A DNA stretch of 34,600 bases from a virus: positions 1 to 34,600 of the IMG/VR virus record IMGVR_UViG_3300027770_000150, one strand, 5' to 3'. Shown here in pieces: positions 9,471-17,624 of this stretch. Under the pieces are notes generated by a model. It was not told the DNA's origin, searched no databases, and saw only the letters and a program-made list of their open reading frames with translations. A program made the position numbers and the translations under genes. Position 1 is the stretch's first letter. The number at the start of each line of letters is the position of its first letter.

Positions 9471-9722
9471 TTATTTGATGCTTTCATTGAACTCTTCTGT
9501 CACACGTAATATTTCTGAAAAAACAAATCCAACATCATCGTCTTTTTCAAACAAATTTTTGTCATCGACCATTTTTAAGCGTTTATACACATTGTTTATT
9601 TCGGAACGATATTGATCAATCCATTCTTCATGTACTTCAATCTTTTTTAGCATGTTGTAGCATGCATATCCCAACGCACATGTTGAGATGAAAAACAAAA
9701 CCATTAATATTGTTATCCACAT
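9471..9722 (-). CDS. Small single-pass membrane protein
   Basis: The 83-residue product starts with a hydrophobic segment (about residues 2-24, ILMVLFFISTCALGYACY), then a charged helical region with Glu/Lys pairs (KKIEVHEEWIDQYRSEI). It looks like an inner-membrane anchored coiled-coil protein. It is the gene immediately before gp55. It could be a small T4-like inner membrane protein or holin-related, but there is no specific motif, so no function is assigned. Confidence 0.7.
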   Translation of the reverse strand: MWITILMVLFFISTCALGYACYNMLKKIEVHEEWIDQYRSEINNVYKRLKMVDDKNLFEKDDDVGFVFSEILRVTEEFNESIK

Positions 9723-9725
9723 AAA

Positions 9726-9878
9726 TTATTCCTCGTCTTCTTCAAGTTCCTCGGCTTCATAACCAAGTTCTTCTTTTAGTATTGTTAGAGCATCTTCGAC
9801 GGCTGGCCAACTGTGTCGTTCAAGTGCATGTTCAAGCAGTTCTTTTATTTCTTCAAGGTTATCAATGTTTATGTTCAT
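9726..9878 (-). CDS. Short acidic helical protein (50 aa)
   Basis: An ATG-initiated frame of 50 codons lies between deformylase and the membrane gene. It starts one base after the deformylase stop (TAATATG) and ends three bases before the next ATG, so it fills the gap exactly, which supports a real gene. The product begins MNINIDNLEEIKELLEHAL and ends ELEEDEE, so it is acidic and helical. No family recognised. Confidence 0.7.
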   Translation of the reverse strand: MNINIDNLEEIKELLEHALERHSWPAVEDALTILKEELGYEAEELEEDEE

Positions 9879-9879
9879 A

Positions 9880-10494
9880 TTATAGAATTTTCCAGCCTTG
9901 CTCCACGAGTTCCAAAGCCTTCTTGTATTTTATATATTGAGTTTCTCCGGATTTTTCCACCATAACTTTGTCATTTCTTCCATGTTTCACTTTTTTCTCG
10001 ACCGTTGGAACAAAACGAATGCCTTCATCAATCATCAACACTCCGTTGGTATGATCTGTTTCATGCTGAATACATATACTTTCTAGCAAGCCCAAATCCT
10101 TGCCCACAGATTCTTGGGTGATGGGGTCTGTATCTGGTCCAAATGAAAGAGGATTGGCGTGATTGAGAGTGGACACCGTGACCTTCAATGAACGAACTGT
10201 GTTGGTAAGCTTGCCGGGCAAACTCAAACAACCTTCGGTGAATATGAGTTTTTCTTTACTTGCCTCAACAATTGTTGGGTTCATTAGAATAATAGGCGGA
10301 TTATCTTTACGAACTCTTACAATTGATACCGCCTTGGGTATTCCTATTTGTATGGCAGAAAGACCAATACCATGTGAAAGTGTATCCAAAGCCTCTATCA
10401 ATTTTTTGGCTATTTCTTCGCCTTCTTGTATTGTTGATACTGGTTCGGTTTTCTTGTGTAGAATATCTTTATTTTTGACAATTTTGTAACTCAT
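9880..10494 (-). CDS. def: Peptide deformylase
   Basis: The product removes the N-formyl group from nascent proteins. All three deformylase motifs are present when counted from the ATG at 10494: GIGLSAIQIG (42-51, motif I), EGCLSLPG (86-93, motif II, metal-ligand Cys) and QHETDH (142-147, motif III, HExxH with both His ligands and catalytic Glu). The 204-residue length is slightly above that of many phage deformylases. A longer frame starting at GTG 10524 adds ten residues, but the ATG start at MSYKIVKN matches the family. Phage deformylases are well known in cyanophages, where they are thought to support processing of host photosystem proteins; the host here is unknown. It is followed by the 50-residue gene. 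Confidence 0.95.
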   Translation of the reverse strand: MSYKIVKNKDILHKKTEPVSTIQEGEEIAKKLIEALDTLSHGIGLSAIQIGIPKAVSIVRVRKDNPPIILMNPTIVEASKEKLIFTEGCLSLPGKLTNTVRSLKVTVSTLNHANPLSFGPDTDPITQESVGKDLGLLESICIQHETDHTNGVLMIDEGIRFVPTVEKKVKHGRNDKVMVEKSGETQYIKYKKALELVEQGWKIL

Positions 10495-10578
10495 ATTTTG
10501 TGAATGGTCGTATATACAATTCACATATATATGCTAAATGTTTATATTGTCAATATATAATAAACAAAATGTAAAGAA

Positions 10579-12141
10579 TTATTCTTTGTGCATTTTAACT
10601 TTGCCACTTGATATGCCATGTGGATTGATTGGTGCCGGTGGCAGCGATGTTCTGAGCGTGCCGTCTGGCGAAATTGATTCTGGTGATACAACAACATCAA
10701 CCACAACAGATTCATTGACCAAAACATCTTCTGCAACTGCGTCGGGCGTTGGTGTTGGTTCTGGTGTGGATGTTGGTGCAGTTGTCGGCGTCGGCGTGGA
10801 TGTTGGTTCTGGTGTGGACGTTGGTGCAGTTGTCGGCGTGGATGTTGATGTCGGTTCTGGCTCTGTCACAATCTTTGGTTGTTGTTTATTTTCAGATTTT
10901 TCATCTTTTTTAATCAGTGTATTAAACGCCAAAATTAAACATATTGCCAATGGATCAAACACAGCAATAATGGTCCAAATAAAATAATTAACTGCATCGT
11001 CCAATGGAATGTTTAGACTTTTAGCAATAAATTTGAATGTACCAACATCTGTATGAACAATCTTTTCTTGTGTTTCGGTATTTTGTGCTCGCAACGCTTG
11101 TATATTATTTTGATATTCAGATATCTTTTGTTTACTTTGTTCAGTCATTTCACCTTTTTTGGTGTTTAATGTAGCAATCTTTTCATCTGTTTCTTTGTTG
11201 TATGCTATTATAGACGCAGCAATTTCAGCACTTTCTTTTTCAACATTCTTTATATTTGTATCTATTTCACTTCTTTGAGATTTGCTGCGAGATTCAATTG
11301 CTACCACACGATCATTATATTCTTTTACTTGACCAGCATATTGCTGACGAAGTTTTTCTATTCTGTCTTGTGAAGATTTTATTTGAGTATCAATGTCATC
11401 ACGTTCTTTTTGTTGTGATTGTTTGATTTCTCGTGCTTTGTCCAAACCACCTTTTTTGAAAATGTTTCCACTTCCTTGATCTATCCATTTTTGTACTTCT
11501 TTGTCCAATATCTCAAGTCGTGAATTATACAGTTTTATTTGTTCAAGTTCTCTGCCAATATCAGAATCTGTAGATGCTTTGGAAAGTTCCAATGCTTGTT
11601 TTGCAGACATTATATCAGATGAAGCATCTTTGTTTGTGTCAGTTGATTTTCTTATAGTTTCTGTTTGCTGACTCTTTTGATTTATAAGCAAAGTACGCTG
11701 TTCAATTATTTTCTTTCTGTTGTCTTCAATAGATCGTATTTCTGCTTCATTATAAGTTGATGTCTTCAATGATGCTATCTCTTTATCCATTTCATTGATA
11801 TTGGTTATATTTGCTTCTATTTGACGTTCATAGCCTTGTACAGCAATGGATGTGGTAGTATATCCCGCACTCAAATATCCATATATACCAATTGATGTTA
11901 TAAACATAAGAAAAAATGTAGCCAATGTCATGTATGTTTTCATCCACAACCCTATGTCGTTCCATTTTTGTTTGAGAAATGTGGCAGTAATAAGTTTACC
12001 AATTTCAAGAGCACTTCCCATTATTATAATGGATATGCCGCCACCAACAAACAGCAGTTTCAAACCAACGATGCTAAAATAAGCACCGCACGCAGATATA
12101 ACAATTGCACTCAATAATACTAAATATGCTAAAAATCTCAT
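10579..12141 (-). CDS. Membrane protein with long coiled coil and Thr-Pro-rich C-terminal tail
   Basis: The 520-residue protein has three N-terminal membrane helices (about 3-25, 28-50 and 68-90), a coiled coil of about 100-355 rich in Glu, Lys, Gln and Ile, and a fourth membrane helix at about 386-410. Then comes a Pro/Thr-rich tail (about 426-470) of TSTPTPTTAP-type repeats, and a hydrophobic-acidic end. It looks like a membrane-spanning scaffold with a coiled-coil loop. No enzyme motif is visible and no function is assigned. Its tail uses the same Thr-Pro code as the fibre proteins, which is odd for a membrane protein. A minus-strand ATATTTATATG box lies about 25 bases upstream of the start. 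Confidence 0.75.
   Translation of the reverse strand: MRFLAYLVLLSAIVISACGAYFSIVGLKLLFVGGGISIIIMGSALEIGKLITATFLKQKWNDIGLWMKTYMTLATFFLMFITSIGIYGYLSAGYTTTSIAVQGYERQIEANITNINEMDKEIASLKTSTYNEAEIRSIEDNRKKIIEQRTLLINQKSQQTETIRKSTDTNKDASSDIMSAKQALELSKASTDSDIGRELEQIKLYNSRLEILDKEVQKWIDQGSGNIFKKGGLDKAREIKQSQQKERDDIDTQIKSSQDRIEKLRQQYAGQVKEYNDRVVAIESRSKSQRSEIDTNIKNVEKESAEIAASIIAYNKETDEKIATLNTKKGEMTEQSKQKISEYQNNIQALRAQNTETQEKIVHTDVGTFKFIAKSLNIPLDDAVNYFIWTIIAVFDPLAICLILAFNTLIKKDEKSENKQQPKIVTEPEPTSTSTPTTAPTSTPEPTSTPTPTTAPTSTPEPTPTPDAVAEDVLVNESVVVDVVVSPESISPDGTLRTSLPPAPINPHGISSGKVKMHKE
10738..10862. repeat. Thr-Pro-coding tandem repeat in the membrane protein gene
   Basis: The plus strand reads as a degenerate repeat of gtt-ggt/gtc-ggc plus ggttctggtgtgga units, which the minus-strand gene reads as Pro-Thr, Ser-Thr-Pro and Glu-Pro. 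About eight units are visible. It lies in frame, so unit-number changes would lengthen or shorten the tail without frameshift. Confidence 0.85.
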
Positions 12142-12224
12142 GTTGTATATATAATTTATCTGAACATATAAATATCAACATTACTGACCATTGCGATGAC
12201 TTATTATAAAGTTATATATAAAAA

Positions 12225-12248
12225 CAGCCTCACATTTCTGTGAGGCTG
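12225..12248 (-). terminator. Terminator downstream of hsp20 (minus strand)
   Basis: A perfect 10-bp stem (CAGCCTCACA / TGTGAGGCTG) with a four-base loop is followed on the minus strand by TTTTTATATATA. This is a classic intrinsic terminator. It lies about 120 bases below the hsp20 stop, so it ends the hsp20 transcript before the coiled-coil membrane gene. Confidence 0.85.
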
Positions 12249-12294
12249 AATTGGGGGCGATTGAACTCAATATCACCCTCCACCATCCAATTAT
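12249..12294 (-). other. Possible structured segment in the hsp20 3' region
   Basis: Between the hsp20 stop and its terminator is a GC-richer block with an outer AATTGG / CCAATT pairing. Inner GGG / CCC and ATTGA / TCAAT pairings with small bulges may also form. It is non-coding. I considered a tRNA and rejected it. It may be an RNA element in the hsp20 3' untranslated region; pairing was judged by eye only. Confidence 0.35.
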
Positions 12295-12369
12295 CATAAG
12301 AACTGGAACTTTATATAACCTTTAACACTGATATATTGTATGAAGATATATCAATTGTCAACACTTATC

Positions 12370-12816
12370 TTATAGCAATTTGACTTTTTGTGGCTTTTGT
12401 TCTTCAATTTTAATTCTGGGCAATATAATCTTGATTGCTCCATTTTGATAATCAACCTTTATTTTACTTTTATCAATGCCTTCACCAACAGCAAAAGAAC
12501 GAACAAAACTTGAACGCTTTATTTCTCTATAAACATAACGAGCATTATTGTCTGTTTCAGTTGATGCTGGCTTCTTTCCACCACGAATGGTTAGAGTATC
12601 GCCTTCTAGTTCAACACTCACATCTTCTTTGTCTAGTCCAGCAACATCTGCTTCTAGTACAAGTTTATCTATATATTCAACAACATCCACTTTTGGAAAA
12701 CTGGTTTTTGTATATGAACCTATATATGGTGTTACTCCGAAGTTATTGAAAACTTCATCAAACAATCTATCAAAAGGGGTGAGAAACTCATCCCGTGTGT
12801 ATTTAGTTAGTGACAT
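12370..12816 (-). CDS. hsp20: Small heat-shock protein, Hsp20 family
   Basis: The 148-residue protein has the alpha-crystallin domain at about residues 40-140. Visible signatures are FPKVDVVEYIDKLVLEADVA, a beta-strand VSVELEGDTLTIRG, and near the C-terminus YQNGAIKIILPRI, the usual G-x-L/I strand. These proteins are ATP-independent holdases that keep unfolding proteins soluble. Hsp20 is a frequent accessory gene in T4-like cyanophages. It is a single-gene unit with a late-type TATAAATA box on the minus strand (12832-12839), an AAAGGAT-like ribosome-binding sequence about 13 bases upstream, and its own terminator at 12225-12248. Confidence 0.95.
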   Translation of the reverse strand: MSLTKYTRDEFLTPFDRLFDEVFNNFGVTPYIGSYTKTSFPKVDVVEYIDKLVLEADVAGLDKEDVSVELEGDTLTIRGGKKPASTETDNNARYVYREIKRSSFVRSFAVGEGIDKSKIKVDYQNGAIKIILPRIKIEEQKPQKVKLL

Positions 12817-12831
12817 ATTTATTGTATCCTT

Positions 12832-12839
12832 TATTTATA
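12832..12839 (-). promoter_or_regulatory. Late promoter box of hsp20
   Basis: The minus strand reads TATAAATA 16 bases before the hsp20 start codon, the exact T4 late -10 consensus in the right orientation. The window also encodes the matching gp55-type sigma factor. Transcription would start only a few bases downstream. Confidence 0.6.
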
Positions 12840-12928
12840 TCGGCTTCATTATGAACACCGACATATACACATTATCATGTTTCGTGCCAAATATTGTGTC
12901 ACACCGTTTACCTAGTAAGAAATAAAAA

Positions 12929-12947
12929 ATACATATTTTATGTGTAT
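12929..12947 (-). terminator. Likely terminator of the glycosyltransferase operon
   Basis: On the minus strand an imperfect hairpin (ATACACAT, three-base loop, ATATGTAT) is followed by TTTTTTATT. It lies 48 bases below the stop of the last glycosyltransferase gene and just above the hsp20 promoter, as expected for an operon end. The stem is weak (one mismatch), so the call is moderate. Confidence 0.5.
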
Positions 12948-12994
12948 CATTTTGTCACACACATGAGACTACATGTATCAGGAGATTGCCTCAA

Positions 12995-14107
12995 TCACAA
13001 TAAAAGAACCGGCTTGTTTACATATTTCAAAAAGCCTTTTGATTTTGATACCGGCCATATAACAAAGTTTGTGGGTTTTCTATCGGATACAATCTTATAT
13101 GTTTTTTTATAATTTTTAAATTTTTCGTATGTTTCCAGCGAATCTACTTGTAAATCTTCTCTGTATATAGATTCGTGCTTATCATCCTCTATACAAAAAA
13201 ACAAAAATTTAAAATCGTTGCACAATTCTATATCACATTCGGTCCATTCAACTTCCACGGTATATTCTGTTTTACTTTCGGTTTTTAAAACTGGTTCTGG
13301 TGGTTTATTATATTCATATGAAAAAAGTTTCAATTCTTCTCTCCAATTGCATTTGTATAAATCAAACCAATCGGGTTTGTTGAGACAACACAAATCGAAA
13401 ATTTTCTCGTCACTACCAACATACCCTTGGTCCAGAACATATTTAACCTGTCGGCAAAATTCTTCTTGCAATGGAGAAATCAAATCTCCGTGCAAAAAGA
13501 ATATGGTTCCTTTCAACAATCTCATTTGAGACATAACATGTAGCTTTATATCTATCGTGTGATTTTTTATATTGTCATTTATACAAAAGAATTTTATTTT
13601 GTCATTGCGAAGCATCAATTTACATGGGTCTGGCCATTTCTTAATATTCTCAATTTCATTTGCTCCTCGGATAAAACCGGCGTCAACCCAACCAAAATAT
13701 TCGGTGTTGAATGGATTTATTTCTGACACTTGTTGTAAATAATTTACCTTATTGAACATCAGCACATTATACAAAGGTTTTGTCATCTCGGGAACGTGCT
13801 TATGATGTACCGCCATTTGGAATTCGTCGGAGTACATCAATTTTTCCAATTTATCATTAAACATTTTATATGATGGTAATTGATCTATTGTCGTCTCTTT
13901 TATTATGGTTTTGCTGAGATCTGGGTCTATTTTTACTCTCGTTTTCAGTATCCTATCAACAAATTTTCTCTCGGTCAGGATGTATAAATTTATATCAAGC
14001 GATAGTAAATTATCAAACCAGTGCATATACATTTCATTAGACACAGTAAAAGCGTCCCAATTTTTTCTGTCTATATCAAAATAAAATGTACAAAATGTTA
14101 TATCCAT
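12995..14107 (-). CDS. HtrL/YibB-like glycosyltransferase with extra C-terminal domain
   Basis: The 370-residue product has an HtrL/YibB-like core at about 1-260: an N-terminal Rossmann strand with TFCTFYFD, then LYNVLMFNKVNYLQQ and NPFNTEYFGWVDAGF, where the WVDAG motif resembles the metal-site segment of this family. These proteins are linked to LPS or capsule sugar transfer; their substrate is often unknown. The last 75 residues (about 295-370) are a separate domain with SIYREDL and FVIWPVSKSKGF, shared with the 428-residue protein of the same operon. I chose the ATG at 14107 over a TTG at 14113. It overlaps the upstream gene's end by ten bases. It is the last gene of the cassette. Confidence 0.75.
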   Translation of the reverse strand: MDITFCTFYFDIDRKNWDAFTVSNEMYMHWFDNLLSLDINLYILTERKFVDRILKTRVKIDPDLSKTIIKETTIDQLPSYKMFNDKLEKLMYSDEFQMAVHHKHVPEMTKPLYNVLMFNKVNYLQQVSEINPFNTEYFGWVDAGFIRGANEIENIKKWPDPCKLMLRNDKIKFFCINDNIKNHTIDIKLHVMSQMRLLKGTIFFLHGDLISPLQEEFCRQVKYVLDQGYVGSDEKIFDLCCLNKPDWFDLYKCNWREELKLFSYEYNKPPEPVLKTESKTEYTVEVEWTECDIELCNDFKFLFFCIEDDKHESIYREDLQVDSLETYEKFKNYKKTYKIVSDRKPTNFVIWPVSKSKGFLKYVNKPVLLL

Positions 14108-14880
14108 GACCAAGTAAATAATGCTCGTTTATGTTTTAAAATACAATTTGCGTTTGTTTTTATAAAATATTTATCGTGTTCCGATAGCATACTGGATACG
14201 CTAAACCCAGCACTTGCCAGCGAAGTAGGAACAAATCCTTCCGAGTATCCAAAGAATCCCTGCTTATTTAATTCAAGCAAATATGCCAAGGATTTATTTG
14301 AATATCTTACGATTGGAAAGAAAGATCCCATATGCTTATCTGTTGATTTGTAATTATCACCGGGACCCGGTGCAAATCCCAACCAATTGCCAGCAGAGCC
14401 CATTCTATTGTTGGAAACACTTATTCTATCAAATCCAATATACTGTTCTTTTTGGAATACTTGTATTGCAGTAAAATCATCATCGTATGCTTCATAGTCA
14501 CCAAGAATCTGTTTTAGGTTTCCATCAAAACTCACATCGTCATCAAAAAACCAATAGTATTTATAGTTTGGATTTTTTATATAATATGCAAGCATTCTAA
14601 AATGTGCATAAAAATATTTTGGATTTTGGTGATTACCCCATCTATGCATATGGCTGATAGGTCTGTTGAAATTGTGCTCTGCAAAAAATGCATCATCAAA
14701 GAGTGTGACAGGAATTCCTTGGTATTTTGCACTTACTTCATCGGAAGTCATTGCAGTCTGGTTATCAAACGCCAATTCAAAAATGGGAAATTTTTGATCA
14801 CGAAATGTAAAGATATTATTGTACCAGTCTCCCGAAAAAGTCTTTGGGTATGTGCAAAGCACTACGGCAGTATCATTCAT
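14098..14880 (-). CDS. Putative glycosyltransferase with DDD motif
   Basis: Counted from the ATG at 14880, the 260-residue protein has an N-terminal strand TAVVLCTYPKTF and an acidic metal-site motif YYWFFDDDVSFDG with DDD at about 113-115. A segment YSEGFVPTSLASAGF occurs near residue 215. This is the organisation of GT-A-type glycosyltransferases, where the DxD/DDD triad holds the metal and nucleotide-sugar. The exact family is not clear (DUF3405-like is possible). A longer start at 14913 would overlap the upstream gene by 37 bases; the chosen start gives the ATGA overlap (14877-14880) used throughout this operon. Confidence 0.7.
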   Translation of the reverse strand: MNDTAVVLCTYPKTFSGDWYNNIFTFRDQKFPIFELAFDNQTAMTSDEVSAKYQGIPVTLFDDAFFAEHNFNRPISHMHRWGNHQNPKYFYAHFRMLAYYIKNPNYKYYWFFDDDVSFDGNLKQILGDYEAYDDDFTAIQVFQKEQYIGFDRISVSNNRMGSAGNWLGFAPGPGDNYKSTDKHMGSFFPIVRYSNKSLAYLLELNKQGFFGYSEGFVPTSLASAGFSVSSMLSEHDKYFIKTNANCILKHKRALFTWSWI

Positions 14881-15692
14881 AGGTTGTTTACTTTCTTTAT
14901 AATCTCGTGCCATTCTGGTACTCTGTTGAATTGATGAACCATATCATACTTTTTTCCGAACTTGTTTACCACATAACCGTCCATCATTTCCGGAATTCCA
15001 TATTTTATTTTGTGTTTAAATCCCCAAGATTCAAAGAATTGAGTTGGACCCGAAACTGCGCAGTGCATTGCCCAGCCGTCGTCCAAATTGAAAATTTTCA
15101 AGTTGTCTATTTGATTCTTTGTCACCATCACAATGAGGGCAGCTTGGTCTTTGATGTTATGCGCACTGGAACCAGTTTCACACAGTTGATACATTCTTGA
15201 CAGAAGGTTACACAATGCCTCTCTTTTTCCTGCAATGATACCGGAGTTTATTACTTCCGTTTTTTTGCATTCTTGGAAACTCTCCGGAAAAATCTTGTTG
15301 ATGTTGTCGGAGTTCCACGGTTCTTCTCCAACATTCACTCCTTCTCCGCTAACAAACAGATCATAATTAGAAGTATCAAGATTATCAAATGGATTTCCCT
15401 GAAACACTACATCAAATACATCGGTTGCAATAAACAAATCGGTATTAGACGATGTCAAATAATCAGCGGTGTGCTTCAGTCTTTCATGGTTTATAAACCA
15501 AGTATCTTTTACAACAACCTCAACGGGCTTTATTCCCAAATTTTCACAAGATTTCAAGTCTTGTGTGGTTGAATTTGCACACAAAAGAACAACGTCACCA
15601 TCACAGTATTTCCTAAAACTGTTTGACCAAAGTTTTATTTTTTCAATGTTATTTGTTACGTTGTTTGATAGTCCTATCAAAGAAGTCTTCAT
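14877..15692 (-). CDS. Putative glycosyltransferase with DVFD motif
   Basis: The 271-residue protein has an acidic motif FIATDVFDVVFQGNP (about 88-102), a DxxD/DxD-like metal site, followed by VINSGIIAGKREAL (about 147-160) and KDQAALIVMV. The combination of an acidic site, N-S-G-I-I-A-G and a later DQ pair resembles GT-A enzymes of the GT8/procollagen-galactosyltransferase-like class that hold the sugar donor in this loop. The substrate is not known. Both flanks are four-base ATGA overlaps, at 15689-15692 and 14877-14880, so it belongs to the cassette. Confidence 0.7.
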   Translation of the reverse strand: MKTSLIGLSNNVTNNIEKIKLWSNSFRKYCDGDVVLLCANSTTQDLKSCENLGIKPVEVVVKDTWFINHERLKHTADYLTSSNTDLFIATDVFDVVFQGNPFDNLDTSNYDLFVSGEGVNVGEEPWNSDNINKIFPESFQECKKTEVINSGIIAGKREALCNLLSRMYQLCETGSSAHNIKDQAALIVMVTKNQIDNLKIFNLDDGWAMHCAVSGPTQFFESWGFKHKIKYGIPEMMDGYVVNKFGKKYDMVHQFNRVPEWHEIIKKVNNL

Positions 15693-16255
15693 TTGTATGT
15701 AGTTTTTAAATCGGAGTTAAAGTGAAATATTGTTGGAAACAGATATTCCAATGTATAATTTACATGAGTTATAACCTTTCCCAACATTACGGTTTTCAAA
15801 ATTTTTTCATAAAATTCACACGGGTTTTTCAATATCATAGTTTTTGACACTATGTATTGACATCCACTTGTAAATTTTATTGGAATAGTATATTGTATTC
15901 CATTTTCTTCTGCATATTTTATTGTAGACGATAGTATTTGATCATTGTCTCTGATATATGTGGTTCCTAAAGGCAAAAACTCAGTTTCAAAATCAAAACC
16001 ATTGACCAAATCCAAAAAATTGCTGCAATGAGCAAACGGATTGTCTTGAGAAAAACATACAAAATTTGGAAGATTGTTATAATTGTTTATTATGTAATTC
16101 AAATATGCTCCTGTATCATATCCTTCATTTGGCATATTGAACTCAAATTTGTCATTTTGTTTAGGATTCTTGTTATACACAAGATGTGGGTGTTTGATAT
16201 CTTTCACCCAATCTAAGTTCTCTTTGAAATGACATATAACCACCACCAATTTCAT
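15689..16255 (-). CDS. DUF3431-like protein of the glycosylation operon
   Basis: The 188-residue product contains NEGYDTGAYLNYIINNYNN (about 43-61) followed by LPNFVCFSQDNPFAHC. The GREa.tYL.YIi.NY..LP.vv.F.Q pattern is that of DUF3431, a family found next to glycosyltransferases and of unknown activity. The family may include sugar transferases with a small GT-A-like fold, but that is inference. It begins three bases after the stop of the GlcNAc-transferase-like gene and overlaps the next gene by four bases. Confidence 0.7.
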   Translation of the reverse strand: MKLVVVICHFKENLDWVKDIKHPHLVYNKNPKQNDKFEFNMPNEGYDTGAYLNYIINNYNNLPNFVCFSQDNPFAHCSNFLDLVNGFDFETEFLPLGTTYIRDNDQILSSTIKYAEENGIQYTIPIKFTSGCQYIVSKTMILKNPCEFYEKILKTVMLGKVITHVNYTLEYLFPTIFHFNSDLKTTYK

Positions 16256-16258
16256 AAG

Positions 16259-17545
16259 TTACAATTTTCCCGTTATTTTATCGCACCAACCTTTCGACTT
16301 ACTATATGGCCATACAACCCATTTATCTGGTTTTTTTTCACAATCAAATTCTCGCCAAATCTTGATGTAAGAATTTTCGCCAGCATTTTTTAGTTGTTTG
16401 ACTTCATTTTCATCGCAATCTTTGCGATATATCGTTTCTTCGTTTTTTTCAAATGCTACGCACCAAAAATCATAATCATCCAAAGGAACTTGTGATGTTT
16501 GAATATCTATACAATGCTTAAATACACTCGTGAATGATTTTTCCCACTCTTCATCAGTGTTATATTTTTGAAAATCGTTGGGCGGATATTTTTTGTCCAA
16601 TGTTTCTTGTTGCACAGCCCGTTTTCCAAAATGCAATCCTGCATATTTTTCATAGTCTCTTAAAGTTCTTGCTTTGCCAAATCCGTATATTCCCCAATCA
16701 ATTGTGTTATGATTTTCACCATCCATGGAAAATAATACTCTATTTCTTTTATGACACTCGGAATTTCGTTGACCCCAATCTTTTTTATCAACAATTTCTT
16801 CTCTTTTTGCACCAGAATGATCGTCCCAATGTTTGGTTCTTCCTTTGCGTGTATATTCATGCCACACAACAATTTTATGTGGATGAAACAAATCATATCC
16901 ATGTGTGTATGCACGAACTGCTATACTAATTTCTTCTCCGTGAAAATAATATTCTGGATCGTGTTGTACTTCTTTGCAAAATTGACCAGTTGTAAAAGCA
17001 AAGTGTGCAGAATAAAATCTGGATGGCACTGGTTCTGTTTTGTTTTTCCAATCCGGAATAGAAGCAGGAAGAAAAAATACTGCACCTTCTGGTATGAATC
17101 TATCAAAATCCATTCTCCATGGAACTTGTGTTCTACCAGCCGGATCATTGTCTGGATCAAATGATGGAATATACGAAGTTAATAATGGCTTGGCATATCC
17201 CCTTTCTTGTAGTTGTTTATACATTCCAATAACCAACTCGTCCCAATCTTTTACAAACCTGTGATGTGAATCAAGCTGTAGAGTATATTCTTCATCATTG
17301 TATCTTTGTTGAATTTGATTTCTTGCCCAACAAGCTCCCTTACTTTGTTTGTAATCAATGTCAATTATTTTTACATTTGACAAAGACTTTATTTCATCAA
17401 TATTTTCTTCGGGAGCATGTTGCCATGCAATGCAAAATACTAAATTTTCTGGATGTTTTGCATTTGCTATGCAGTCTTTTATTGTTGCGACAAGTTGCGG
17501 ATCGCGATATGATGCAATTTGAATGAATATTTTATCTTTGAGCAT
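16259..17545 (-). CDS. GlcNAc-transferase-like (PF11397-type) glycosyltransferase with extra C-terminal domain
   Basis: The 428-residue protein starts MLKDKIFIQIASYRDPQL, the usual opening of the PF11397 family that includes Skp1 hydroxyproline GlcNAc-transferase. Other family-like sites are YTLQLDSHHRF (about 87-97, the DxH/DxD metal site), RFYSAHFAFTTGQF and YFHGEEISIAVRAYTHGYD (about 203-222). The catalytic region ends near 330. The last 75 residues carry TIYRKDCD and KWVVWPYSKSKGW, the same domain as in the HtrL-like gene. It is the first gene of the five-gene cassette. No strong Shine-Dalgarno is visible. The sugar and acceptor cannot be read from sequence. Confidence 0.82.
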   Translation of the reverse strand: MLKDKIFIQIASYRDPQLVATIKDCIANAKHPENLVFCIAWQHAPEENIDEIKSLSNVKIIDIDYKQSKGACWARNQIQQRYNDEEYTLQLDSHHRFVKDWDELVIGMYKQLQERGYAKPLLTSYIPSFDPDNDPAGRTQVPWRMDFDRFIPEGAVFFLPASIPDWKNKTEPVPSRFYSAHFAFTTGQFCKEVQHDPEYYFHGEEISIAVRAYTHGYDLFHPHKIVVWHEYTRKGRTKHWDDHSGAKREEIVDKKDWGQRNSECHKRNRVLFSMDGENHNTIDWGIYGFGKARTLRDYEKYAGLHFGKRAVQQETLDKKYPPNDFQKYNTDEEWEKSFTSVFKHCIDIQTSQVPLDDYDFWCVAFEKNEETIYRKDCDENEVKQLKNAGENSYIKIWREFDCEKKPDKWVVWPYSKSKGWCDKITGKL

Positions 17546-17592
17546 ATAACATTTATAACCTTTACTTGTATATATACAAGTTATAAAAAATA

Positions 17593-17624
17593 TTAAACAA
17601 TTTTTCCCATTGGCAATTGTTTAA
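17593..17624 (-). terminator. Terminator upstream of the glycosylation operon
   Basis: A 10-bp inverted repeat (TTAAACAATT / AATTGTTTAA) with a 12-base loop is followed on the minus strand by TATTTTTTA, matching an intrinsic terminator. It overlaps the stop of the 69-residue gene and so ends the fibre transcript before the glycosyltransferase operon. A second palindrome (ACTTGTATATATACAAGT) follows at about 17564-17581. Confidence 0.75.

Noticed and set aside
12200-12320. Possible tRNA in the non-coding region below hsp20 (GTTCAATC-like T-loop).
   Set aside because: The bases flanking the loop do not form a five-base T-stem, and no acceptor or anticodon stem fits on either strand.
14107-14113. 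TTG start of the HtrL-like gene.
   Set aside because: An ATG two codons downstream gives the same protein with a normal start.
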